Assembly: GCA_002197995.1 (NCBI GenBank) | Contig: NGZR01000003.1 | Location: 4,092,001-4,156,000 of the forward strand | Origin: Gaeumannomyces sp. JS-464 | Lineage: Eukaryota > Ascomycota > Sordariomycetes > Magnaporthales > Magnaporthaceae | Direction: 5' to 3' | Length of the DNA: 64,000 nt | Shown here: positions 12,509-22,965 of the stretch, piece by piece | How the letters are laid out: every line of letters starts with the position of its first letter | Position numbering within the stretch: the first letter of the stretch is position 1 | Made by a program: the position numbers and the translations under genes | The notes under the pieces: generated by a model | Databases searched by the model: none | Seen by the model: only the letters and a program-made list of their open reading frames with translations | Told to the model about the DNA's origin: nothing

Positions 12509-15500
12509 ATGGCCCGGCACCCTCAACACCAGATTGTCGGCTTTGATGCGTCCACTGGCCTCGACCTGCTCGACCTGACCAACGCCACCATCTTCGCAGA
12601 TGGCACCGACTTTCCCGGCGTCCTCCTCGTCGCCTCTGATCTCTGCCAAGACTTTTCGCGAGTCACCAGTTCATCTCCGCGCCCTCTGCATGTGTTCCAG
12701 CGCTCGCTGTCCCCTTCGCCGCCCCCTTCTTCCACCCCAGCCGAAGGGGCCTCTGCAGAGCATGCCATCATTGTCGGGAGCCTGCAGAGCCCACTGATCC
12801 AGGGTCTGAGCAAGAGGCTCGGATTCGATAGCCTGGCCGGAAAATGGGAGGCCTTCCGGACCGCTGTCCTCAACGATCCGTTCCCTGGGTGCCCGAAGGC
12901 CCTCGTCATTGTGGGCAGTGACAAAAGGGGCGCCATCTACGGATGTTACACTCTCTCCGAGCAGATCGGAGTCTCACCGTATGTGGCTAGGGAGAGGCCC
13001 TCTAGAATGTTTCCCACTGCACCTCCTTCGGCTGACAGCGGCGAAGATGGTATTTTTGGGCAGATATTCCCCCTCTCAGGCGCTCCAAGATATTTGCGCT
13101 ACCCGTAGTCACGTCCCAAGGAGAGCCCTCTGTTGCATATCGTGGAGTTTTTCTCAACGATGAAAGCCCCTGCGTAAGTGACGCGGCTGAACTAGGGATA
13201 GGTTAAAATGCGACACATTGGGATGGTTTATAGAGGCAGCAGCTGACACCTCGTTGTTATAGCTTACAGGCTGGGTACTGCAAAACTATGGCGGCTACAA
13301 CTCCAAATTCTACAGGACGGTTTACGAGCTCCTCCTCCGGCTGAAGGTGAGATGGCAATTCTCGTATCTGACAGCAATGTCGGTGGGACTCCCATGACTG
13401 ACCCCATGATTTCCACTGCGTTAGGCCAAGTAAGAATCGAGAAGCCTTCATTGTCTCCCTCATGGCACAGAACAAACCCTGGCTAACTGGACCTTAGCTT
13501 TCTGTGGCCGGCAATGTGGCCCGGATATCCCAATCCAGGGGCTATCTTCTTCACTGACGACCCCGAAAATGCGAGGCTCGCGGATGAAATGGGTATTGTT
13601 ATTTCCACGTCGCACCATGAGCCAATGCAGCGTGCGACGAGCGAGTGGGTATGCCATCCCCCGGCGTTTGCATCTCGCTGTTACAAAGCCTTGGTTCGGG
13701 TGTGCTTAGCTTATACGAAGCGGGTGTCACTGACATGAGGAATTAGTTCGCCGGAAATCCTGACGGCAGCTGGGACTGGCCTACCAACTCCAAGAGGATA
13801 ACTCAGTTCTTCGAGGAGGGCATCCGGCGCGCAAAATCACTCGAGAGCTATGTGACGCTGGGCATGCGAGGCGAGTACGACAAGGGAATGAAGGCGTCCG
13901 ATCCGGCGGCAGTTGTCGCGGACGTCCTTCGCACCCAAAGGCGCATATTCAAGGAGGTCCATGGCCGGGAAGATGCAGTACCGCGTATGTGCTCAACGCC
14001 TTGTCCCGCTGGAAAGGCTTCCATTGGTTCGGGGGCACCTCCTTGCTGACCGATGGGTTTGAACTCAGCCAGAGCTTCTCGCTCTTTACAAAGAAGTGCA
14101 AACCCAATTCGATAGTGGTAGACTTGACGTTCCGGACGATGTGACGCTGCTATTCTCTGACGACAACTTTGGCTCCATACGGCGTCTTCCGACGGGAGAG
14201 GAGACAAAGAGAAAGGGCGGTGCAGGGGTTTGTGGCCACTCCTCGCTTGGTGAAAATTGTGCACCTTGGGGAGTCTAGAATACTGACGAAGAGGATATCG
14301 CTAGATTTATTATCACTTCGAATACGTGGGACATCCCCGGAGCTATAAATGGATCAATCCTAACGGACTTGTATGTGAATCCTACCCTCTCCTTTCGCGT
14401 CGCGTTTTGACTCCCGGTTCCCAATGGTACGGTCTCACCATACACAGCCCGGATTCTTCGACTCTAACATAGGTGATGACCTCAGGGCAAGATGGCATCA
14501 ACTCAAGGAAGCGCACACGAGGTGCGCATCTCGAATCTGGGGTATGTTTCTTGTTCTGGTCTTGGTGTCGTGTCAAGATAGCTTTCTTGCTGCTAACGAT
14601 CAACATCAATCTTCCACATCTTAGTGTTCAACATCGGCGATATTAAGCCGATGGAGCTTCCCCTGACATTCGCTATGAAGCTCGCATGGGATATAAACTC
14701 TGTCGCACCAGACGGCATCAAGTACTTCTACAGAACGACTGCCGAGTCCTGGTTTGGCGACGACAGTGATGGCAGTGCAGCGCTGGCGCGAGACATCGCA
14801 GCTGCCTGGCATGGTTACGACCGACTCGTCTCGCTCCGCCGACACGAACATATCGAACCCACCACCTTCTCGCTGCTGCACTATGGCGAGGCAGAGGCTG
14901 TCGCGAACCGGTGGAATGAATTGCTCGCAGTGGCGGAGGAGCTTCACAGCAGGGCGCGGGGCGAGGCCGAGAAGGCGGCCGTGTTCCAGCTGGTCCTCCA
15001 CCCTATCAAGGCCTCGCAGATCTTCACCCTGTTGCAGATAGCCCTTGCCCGCAACCAGGAGTTTGCGCGGCAGCGGCGCAATACAGCCAACGCAATGGCG
15101 AGGAAAGTCCTCGACCTGTTTGATGCCGATTTCACGCTTTCTGAGCAGGTAAGTTTTGGCAGGCACAATCCTTGCCTTGGAGCCCATCTTGGATGTTCTC
15201 CAGCGCTTAAAATTGTCCCACTGCTAACCTAGGGACGACAGTTCCACGAGCTTCTGGATGGCAAGTGGAACCACATCATGTCACAGCCCCATATGGGATA
15301 CGGCGATACATGGCACGCGCCATCCCGAGATATGATCTCTGGACTATGCTATGTCCAGACAAGACAGGTATGCTGCTACATCGGTTAAAAAATTCTGCCT
15401 GCCTGTATGGCATGGTACTGATTCTCCTAGAACTCAAACCCGATCGTGGGCCAAATGGGAATTGCCGTGGAAGGGCACGAAGGGGTGAGAGCCGGGAGGA

Positions 15501-16437
15501 TCAACGAAGAGTCCGAGCGGACGCACCCCTCCCGAAGGGATCTTGTACCAGGTGTCACTCTGGGACTTATGACGCGTTACTGCCCAAGCAGCCGGCATTT
15601 TGATATCTTCACCCGGGGACACTTGCGATTTACTGGACAGCAGCGTGCGGGACACATTCCTGGGTCCGCTTGTCCCAGACCGAGGGCTCGCTGGACCCGC
15701 GATCCGACAACCCAGAGCACGACGTCCGCATCCACATCACAATTGATTGGGAGCTGGTCCCCAACGACTTTGACGAGGAGGTCTTGATAGACGTGCGCTC
15801 GCAGGAGGGCGGCTTTGAGCAGGTGCACCTCCCCATCACCGGCCGGCGACTCCCTGCGTCTTTCAAGGGTGGCTTCGTCGAGGCGGACGGCCACGTTGCG
15901 ATGCCCGCGACAGCCGCGCGTCAGCCTCTACCAGCGCAGTACCAGTTGCTTCCCGACCTGGGTCGGACCTTAGAGGGTGCGGTGGCTTTGTCGACTGGCG
16001 CTTATTCTATCCCGACCCCCTCCGACGCCGGAAGCGCCGCGCTCGAGTACAAGGTGTATGTGTTCTCGGAGCCTTCCTCCGCTGCTGCGGTCCTGCTCCT
16101 TTACTTCAACATGACGCTGGACCTCGACCCCGCGCACCCCATGATGTACACGGTGCAGGTCGACGATGGCCCCGTGGGGGAAGCGCACAGGCTGCTGCCG
16201 CAGGGGGCGGACGCGGCGGCACGGGCAAGCAGCGGCGACCTGCCCGAAGGATGGCGGGAGGCTGTGCAGGACTGCGCGTGGCTCCGGCGCCATCAGCTGG
16301 GTAGGTTGCAACCTGGTGAACACACGGTTCGTGTTTGGCTCAAGCACTCCAATCTGGTGCTCGAAAAGGTTGTCATTGACCTCGGTGGTGTCAAGCCCAG
16401 CTACCTGGGTCCCCCGGCAAGCCGTTGTATCGAGTAG
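12509..16437 (+). CDS. GH115 alpha-glucuronidase-like protein, leaderless copy, with two apparent frame breaks
   Basis: GH115 enzymes remove (4-O-methyl-)glucuronic acid from xylan side chains. Family motifs run in order: GSDKRGAIYGCYTLSEQIGVSP, WYFWADIP, GEPSVAYRGVFLNDESP, LTGWVLQNYGGYNS, ANFLWPAMWPGYPNPG, GIVISTSHHEPMQRA, YVTLGMRGEYDKGMKA, DDVTLLFSDDNFGSIRRLP, YYHFEYVGHPRSYKWIN, VFNIGDIKPMELPLTFAMKL and GQMGIAVEGHEGVR. A C-terminal beta domain follows. About ten introns are needed, and conserved ANFLWPAM is encoded only if a 5-nt exon at 13425-13429 is used. No signal peptide is seen after the ATG at 12509, unlike the copy at 23-26.6 kb. The frame breaks near 14487 (before WHQLKEA) and near 15613 in a CCCGGGG run (after DIFTRG). 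The ends and family are sure; the exact product is not. Confidence 0.85.
13425..13429 (+). other. Probable 5-nt micro-exon of the GH115 gene
   Basis: The five bases GCCAA lie between an acceptor (GCGTTAG) and a donor (GTAAGA). The flanking introns are 13347-13424 and 13430-13497, each with a good branch site (CTGAC and CTAAC). Splicing them in gives Ala-Asn followed by FLWPAMW and keeps phase on both sides (phase 0 in, phase 2 out). Confidence 0.75.
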
Positions 16438-17010
16438 GGAGGAAGCAGGTGTCGTCTGTGTCGTCGTGTCGCTCTATTGCCGCGTGGGGTGTCTCGCGGT
16501 CGCGCTGTTCCGTCGACCTGATGGTGCGTCATTCGGCGATGGTGTGCTCGTCTGAACAGAATCCGCATATGCACGAGGCGAGCGGGGATGCTAAGAATAG
16601 GTAGCTGTTAGTCTCAATGCCAAGTGCATGACGCGCCTTGGCACGATCAGCTCGCGGCCGATCGGGCCAATCTTGGCCCTTGAAAGCGAGTGCGAAGCTC
16701 TATGCCAGGCCTGCCAATCAGCGTCCGCGGCGTTGCACCATTCGCCCAACCAGACCCGCGGCACCCTCCGAGTGCGAAGGCAGACACGCGCGTTTCGAAA
16801 CGAGGCGGCGATGCACATTCATCCGATGAAAAGGATGACTTAATAATCGAATGGATGTTGTTGCCCGCCATAAAAGCCACCGTTCTTGCCGCTGCCTGTT
16901 AACTCGCGGCCTTCAATGCTCGCCAGACTGTCTCACGGTCCTCCTTCGATCTCCTCTGGAGCGAGATCACTCAGCCAACTTTTCGTCATCTCCACCCTGA
17001 AATAGCTACA
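16438..17010. other. Intergenic
   Basis: 3' flank of the GH115 gene and 5' flank of the small Q-rich gene. The overlapping frames on both strands (16590-16900) look like chance. Nothing else was seen. Confidence 0.5.
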
Positions 17011-17532
17011 ATGTGCCCAAGGTCCTGCCGGCGTCGGCAACAGATGGCCAGCCGGCCATTTGGCCCTCGTTGCCACCGAAAACGTCGACACAACGCCATC
17101 CCCGCCGCCGAACCTTACCAGCAGCAGCAGCAGCAGCAGTCAGTCTGGTTCCCGAAATACACTGGAACAGTGAGCACGCATGTTGCCGCCACGACGGCAG
17201 CCGCACCGGTGGTGTCCCCAGCGGCCCGGGAGGCCAGCGAACAACGGCGCTCACTCGGACCTCCTCCGGCATACACGCCCAGCAGCGATGGGATGCTTAC
17301 ACCTCCCACGCCATACGAAAAGGGAACTGGCGATCTTGGCTCATCGCCCGAGCGCTCTGTCCATCACCATCACGCCAGCCTCGATGAAAAGAAGTGGGCA
17401 GCGCGAGCGGAGACACAAGACGACGAGAATCTCCCGCCAAAGCGAGCGTCTGTGCTCAAGCGTCTTACAGGCCTGTTCAGCTCTGTCGCGGGGGACAAGA
17501 AGCACGACACTGGCAAGGATGCGGCTTTTTGA
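17011..17532 (+). CDS. Small hypothetical protein with polyglutamine run and amphipathic C-terminus
   Basis: A single open frame of 173 residues, family not recognised. It starts with a basic region and then has a run of seven Gln encoded by CAG repeats (about 17117-17140). A Ser/Thr/Pro-rich part follows with PPPAYTPSSDGMLTPPTPYEK and a four-His stretch. It ends with the potentially amphipathic helix ASVLKRLTGLFSSVAGDKK. The composition is that of a real disordered fungal protein rather than a random frame. The start at 17011 (context CTACAATG) is plausible, but an upstream exon is possible. No function can be assigned. Confidence 0.6.
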   Translation: MCPRSCRRRQQMASRPFGPRCHRKRRHNAIPAAEPYQQQQQQQSVWFPKYTGTVSTHVAATTAAAPVVSPAAREASEQRRSLGPPPAYTPSSDGMLTPPTPYEKGTGDLGSSPERSVHHHHASLDEKKWAARAETQDDENLPPKRASVLKRLTGLFSSVAGDKKHDTGKDAAF

Positions 17533-18225
17533 GCGCGTCATTATGGAATCACTTGTTTCTAGGTGCAGCTATTCTGTGTCCGACGGATCTTAGATACGGA
17601 CGCCGTCTCTCTTTTTCCTCTTTGCTAGTAGTTGAATTTTACGGCGGGTTGTCATACGCCTCAATTTTACGTGCTGCCTTGCTTGGGGTCACTCACCGCC
17701 TCCCTACAAAGAAGCAAATAAAGAATGGTGGACGATCATGCCGATATTGTTTTTTTTTTTTTATTTTTAATTTTTTTTAATTTAGATATTGACGTGGACT
17801 CGCTTTATGGAAAATATTCTGCAAAACTCCGTACCACCCGGCGGCATCCTTTGTCCAGCCTATGATCTTTACTCCGGCCATTGTATCCGAATGACAATAG
17901 GGGCTTGATCCAAGACCCGGCATGAAGACAAAGGAGTGTTCGGCAACGATCAAAGGAATTAAAAAGGAATGTGTTTGGCCTTTAAACACGGGATCATGAA
18001 ACAAGTTAAATTCCTATTTAACGAGCGATATCATCCACGTTCGGGAGGTCTCAAACTTCACAAGGCCGCGGTACGAGGCACGACACATCATTTCCGGAAG
18101 GCCATTTTTAAATTGGCAACAGGTCTCAAGGCTAGTCGAGCGAGCCAAAGGAAGGCCACATCATCTATCATTACTGTAGGTGTTGAGCTTTTCTGGGCCC
18201 TCGCAGACGTGACGGCACTGACGAG
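17533..18225. other. Intergenic, A/T-rich
   Basis: Contains a T-rich low-complexity stretch at about 17748-17784, probably 3' flank of the Q-rich gene, and the 5' flank of the kinase-like gene. No gene was seen. Confidence 0.5.
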
Positions 18226-19605
18226 ATGCCTGACCCGGAACAGACCTTCGGCTTTGCCATCGTCTTCGATGATGTCGACGGATTAACGCTCTTTGTGGAC
18301 AAGCAGCCCTCAGTCTGGCCCTACTCTGTCCAGAAGGTAATAATGCTACTTGAGCATCACAGCGAAAAGTGGCGGTTCCTCTCTCGATTTGTCTCGATGG
18401 ACGATCCTAATGCAACCAAGGCGCACATTGCTGACCGCAAGATCGCTCGATTGCTGTTTACTCGTATGTCAGACGAGCAAAGAGAAGAGATAAAGCGGCG
18501 AGGTAAGGATGAGTACCCCGGTGGGTTCCCTTCTTTCGAGGGCCGAGTCCCCAACCTTCACTAGTCGCTAACAACATGGAGTGAGGGTACGGGGCCGTTC
18601 CACCTCCCCTACCATAACATGGGGACGCTTTCCACTCTGATTGCAAGCTGCAGGGTCTCGGGGGCTCGCTTGCCCCGGGCGATCGTCCTGCGGTTTCTGG
18701 TGGAGATGCTGGAGGCTTTGGATTGCGCCGTGTACGCAAAGCGCGACGAGGACTTTGTGATCCATGGCGCTCTGAAGGCCCAGAATATCTTCGTCCACCA
18801 GCACAATGGCGGACACGGCGCCCAGATCTCTTTCTATCTGGGTAACTTCAATGGAGGGAGTTCGGGGACTGTCGGAGAAGCCGCGGCGTCCCGTCCGACG
18901 ATGAGGGCCGGAAATGCGAAGGAAAGCACCTCCCAGATGTTCAGCGCCGAGGTCCGAACCTATCCCCGCGAATGGGACGTGCCCGATCTGGTCAACCTGA
19001 CCGCTGAACTGCTGGACCTCCCAGGTCCAGCCTCGGGCATCGAGAGCGCGCTTGGCAAGCTCAAGGACAGCTCGAGCACCGACCCCATCTCGGCCACACT
19101 ACACCACATTCTCGTCTGGCTGGGCCGTCTTGACGCCGACTTCCGCGGCCTCGGAGACGCCAAATCCCCGGGAGACATCATATTCCCACGCCTGAACGAT
19201 CTTGCCACGCTCGGCCGCGAGCTACTGGATGAGGAGGGCGGCTCGGAGGAGTGGCAACTATACAACCTCGGCCCAGGGCTGCGCGAGGATGGAACCCTCG
19301 ACATTCTCCAGAAGGTTTTCGACACCGTCGCCGAGGCGAGGGCCGCGGGCAAGGCTCTGGGAGAGGTGGGACCATGGGCCCTCGCGTGCGTCTCGACCAA
19401 CCCACTCGTTATCCGTGAGATAGATGGGGATGGCATTTGGCCGCAGGACGGGTTGGAGGTAATTGAGAGGTGCAAGGCAATGCAACGGATCGAGGGGCAA
19501 TGCGAGGCACGGGCGGGCCAACTTGAAGCCGAGGTGGCAACGGCCGTGATGGGCTCAAGACACCGCGACGTGTTCGCTTTGCCCTCGGGCTTGGGTGACG
19601 ACTGA
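18226..19605 (+). CDS. Kinase-like protein lacking catalytic residues (putative pseudokinase)
   Basis: Two exons (18226-18512 and 18582-19605) give 436 residues. The intron starts GTACCC, a weak donor, and has a CTAAC branch site. Around residues 157-164 the sequence HGALKAQN matches the kinase catalytic loop pattern His-Gly-Asp-Leu-Lys-x-x-Asn, but with Ala in place of the catalytic Asp. About 27 residues on, LGNFNGG sits where DFG would be. No glycine-rich loop or VAIK-type lysine was seen in the short N-terminal part. After the kinase-like core comes an acidic helical region of about 200 residues without recognised motifs. A fungal protein-kinase-like family is my best guess; an unrelated helical protein is possible. 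The frame is intact. Confidence 0.65.
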
Positions 19606-20449
19606 GACCAGTCGCTCCCGGACACCCAGCCGGGTGGCCTGCTTGGCTCTGCAAATGACAACGATGCGAAATCCGCAGACTAGGAACGAGAGACGGCAGT
19701 TCCGGGGAGCCCGAGCGACGACCGCGAGAGCTGAGCTGCCAGTCAAGATTGATTCAGGTAAGCGTAGCTAACCTCTAGATTGTCGGAGATCCCATAGGTA
19801 CCAGGTAGTTTATGCACACTGCCAAAAGCTCGCAATTTTTTTTCTACTCTGTATCAACCCATTTCCTGGTATCATGACTTTCTATAACCGACCAAGACAG
19901 ACCTCCAATTGTGAAAATTGCAAAGAAAATAACAAAAAATAGTCTCAAATCGGAAAAGGACGAGTCTACGCTCGAATGAACACGGTTGCGTTTGCATTTA
20001 GTGACGAGGATCTCCGTCGGCTATGTTCAGTAATCTTTCTCTGCTGAACGCCCATAATTATGGGCAAGAGACGTGGCTTATAATGCTCCCCTAACTCGCG
20101 ATTGATGGTTCTCGCTGATGTTCATTTTTGTTTACCCGTGCTGGGGGACAGCCAGTTCCGTCGCCCGACTTCGGCCTGGATCAATAATCATAAAATCAAG
20201 GGCTCAAATCGCAAGCGCAGGGGTCTCTGGTCCTCAATGCGGTGGCTACATGGAAAGGCTAGCGCTGTCGTACATCTGCGTGATAAGTCACTGATCAATT
20301 TGTATAATTTGTATATAATAACCACCAAGCCGGTGCTTGTTCTCGCTGCCGCCAGTTTTCAACTCACCGCCCCTCACGCCTCTAGAATCTTAACCCCCCC
20401 TCCCCTAGATACCTTCTGACCTCTTCTTTCCCCGAGCGGATAGCTAGCT
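19606..20449. other. Intergenic, A/T-rich in part
   Basis: Separates the kinase-like gene from the tautomerase gene. Part (about 19800-20350) is A/T-richer than its surroundings. The frame at 20102-20419 has no recognisable features. The C/T-rich DNA just before 20450 is probably the tautomerase leader. Confidence 0.5.
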
Positions 20450-21031
20450 ATGCCTCTTTGGCTCATCTATCATCCGTCCGAGGTCTTCACTGACCCAGAG
20501 TCGAAGCGTGCTCTGGCAGCTGACATTACCGCGCTTTACACGAGGATCGGTCTTCCAGGTCAGTCTCCCTCTTTTTTGGCCGTCGGGGGAAAACCCATTT
20601 TCCAGTTTCTCATGCACGTCAAACCCGACAGCGTTTTATGTCGCTGTAAACTTCATCCAGCTCCCAGCCGGCGACATGTTCTCCGGAGGAGAGCCGCTGG
20701 TCGGCAAGACGCCCTTCATCAGGATCTCCATTAGCCACGTTGCCCGCCGAATGCCCGAGGATGATCAAGTCTACCGGCGGGCTACGGATTCTTTCAACCG
20801 GATGCTGAAGCCGCACCTTACTGACAAGGGATTCGATTGGTGAGTAGAGTCCAATAAGTCGATGCCCACACAGAAGGAAAGCTGAGATCGTGATATACCA
20901 GGGAGTTTATTATTGCCGAAACGGACCGTCGGCTCTGGATGGTCTCTGGTCTGTACCCGCCCGGGCCTGGATCAGAAGCCGAGAAGCTCTGGGTCGTTCA
21001 GGGGAAGCCTATCGACTACGAGCAATCGTGA
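20450..21031 (+). CDS. Tautomerase_3-type oxalocrotonate tautomerase-like protein
   Basis: Three exons (20450-20558, 20632-20839, 20902-21031) give 148 residues, normal for this family. The protein begins MPLWLIYHP. After removal of Met the N-terminal Pro is the catalytic base of the tautomerase superfamily. Other family features are ALAADITALYTRIGLPA, FYVAVNFIQLPAGD, FIRISISHVARRMP and LKPHLTDKGFDWEF, and a C-terminal ETDRRLWMVSGLYPP segment. It probably isomerises an unsaturated keto-acid or a related small molecule in the cytosol; the substrate is unknown. The gene stands alone and ends about 400 bp before UTP6 on the same strand. The frame is intact. Confidence 0.88.
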
Positions 21032-21436
21032 GTAGGAAGCAATCATGGCCAAGACCCTGACATAAAAGGGGAGGGAGGGGAGCTGGATCTCATGTCATGA
21101 AGTGATGCTCGGCATTAGCTAGACATAGTTCAAATTAGGCCGAAAGTAAAGATTCTGTCGTTGACATTGGATTCTACAATATCAATCTCGTTTTGGCGAT
21201 GCAATTCAGGGGTAAGAGTCTGAGACCCTAACCCGCGATCAGGGAAGAGGTGATAAGCGATCTCGGATAAGTGAACCCCACTAAAAAGTCTCTGGGGGCC
21301 CACCCAAGATTTTGGGCAGAGAAAATGAAGCCGAAGAGGATGAACTGCCTTTGCCCGTCATTGTCTGCTGCTGCGAAGCCCGGCGCAAACAGTATCCCAC
21401 AGCCAGATCAAGTAGGGGGCGGCCAGGTTATCAAAT
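21032..21436. other. Short intergenic region upstream of UTP6
   Basis: About 400 bp holding the 3' flank of the tautomerase gene and the promoter of UTP6. No other feature was seen. Confidence 0.5.
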
Positions 21437-22757
21437 ATGGCGGGTGTCGCGGACAAGGCCCGCTTCTACCTAGAGCAGGCCGTGCCTCAACTCCGAGAGT
21501 TCGAGGACAAGGAAATCTTCAACAGGGTTCGTTGCGAGCTGCCCCCGCTCGCTCTTTCGCACAGGTCGCCCAAGCGTAAAATGGCTTGCTAACTGTCTTC
21601 TTCCTCTCAAGGACGAAATCCGCAACCTGGTCCGTAAGCGTACCGACTTCGAGCACCGCGTCCTCTCGCCCGGCTCCCGCGCCGCCGACTTCCTCGCCTA
21701 TGCCGAGTGGGAGTCCCGCCTCGAGACGCTGCGCGCCCGACGGTGCGCGCGCCTCGGCATCCGCCAGCTGACCCACCAGCACGCCTCGCCGGCGCGCCTG
21801 AACCAGCTGCACGAGCGCGGCGTGACGCGCGACCCAGGCTCCGTCGCCCTCTGGCGCTCCTACCTCGCCCACCTGGCCCGCATGGGGGCGGCCAAGCGGT
21901 GGAGGCGGGTGGCGACGCGCGCGCTGCGCCTGCACCCGCAGGAGGCGTCGCTCTGGGCGCTGGCGGGGCGCAGGGCCGCCGCCGCAGGGGACATGGACGG
22001 CGCGCGGGCGTACTTTATGCGCGGCTGCCGCTTCTGCCGCGGCGTCGAGATCTGGGCCGAGTACGCGCGCGTCGAGATGGAGTGGCTCGCGCGGGTCGAG
22101 GCGCGCGGCAAGGGCAAGAAGGCCATTGCCGCCGTGCAGGCGGCGCAGACAGTGGACGAGGGCGACCAGATCAAGCTCAAGGACGACGACGAGAGTGACG
22201 ACGATGATGACGAGGAGGACATGATCCCGGACCCGGACAGGCTCGCGTTCAAGGAGCTGGAAAAGGAGAAGCTGCGGCCAAAGATTGTGGACGAGGATGC
22301 GGTCGTGAAGCTCGAGAAGAGCCCCGCACTGGGCGGCGCCATACCGCGGGCGATTTTCGACATTTCGCGCAAACAGAGCTTCTTCGACGCAGCGGCCGCA
22401 GAGACCTTCTTCAACGTCTTTGCGCGCCACGCCACGCAGGTCGAGTCGTGCCCAGACCTGCTCCAGAACGTTGTCGACGTGATGGTCGAGTTATTCCCAG
22501 CGCACCCCGCGACATGGGACTGCCGCGTCCGGCAGCCGCTCGTCCTCGTCGACAACCTGGCCGGCCCAGCGCTTCCGGGCGCACTCAGGGAGGCACTCGC
22601 GCGCCTGAAGGAGGGTCTAAGGGTAACGGAGAAAAAAGCGGAGCTCGCCGCCAGGACTGCGGCCTGGATTCAGCCCATGCTTGCCCGAGCCGACCTGGAC
22701 GAGGGTATCAGGACAGTCTTGGAGCACACCAAAAAAAAGATGGAAGAGACATCATAA
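21437..22757 (+). CDS. UTP6: U3 snoRNA-associated protein 6 (Utp6), SSU processome subunit
   Basis: Two exons (21437-21526, 21612-22757) give 411 residues. The start MAGVADKARFYLEQAVPQLR and the following EIRNLVRKRTDFEHRVL are characteristic of Utp6, a HAT-repeat protein. It acts in the small-subunit processome and is needed for 18S rRNA processing in the nucleolus. HAT-like helices continue through SVALWRSYLAHLARMG, WRRVATRALRLHPQEASLWALAG and GARAYFMRGCRFCR. An acidic stretch (DDDESDDDDDEEDMIPDPDR) interrupts the helices near the middle. The C-terminal helices include FFNVFARHATQVE. The intron begins GTTCGT and ends TCTCAAG. The coding part is extremely GC-rich (many CGC/GCG codons) but unbroken. 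Confidence 0.92.
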
Positions 22758-22965
22758 TCATAGTTACAGGTCCTCTTGTCTAATGGCAGAGGTGTAAGGC
22801 GCGGTGCATTTTATCCCCACGAACACTGACTTGAGTGCGATATCGCTGCAGTCGAGCACGAACTCAGGTTCAGATTATCCAATTACCAGGTGTATATCTG
22901 ACACCTAAACATATACGTCCTATGTCCCTTCTTGTTATTAGAACCTCAACCCTTCTCCCTTGTCC

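Noticed and set aside
12979..13046. Frame break in GH115 after ISEQIGVSP
   Set aside because: An intron with a GTATGT donor and GCGAAG acceptor joins SP to WYFWADIP in phase.
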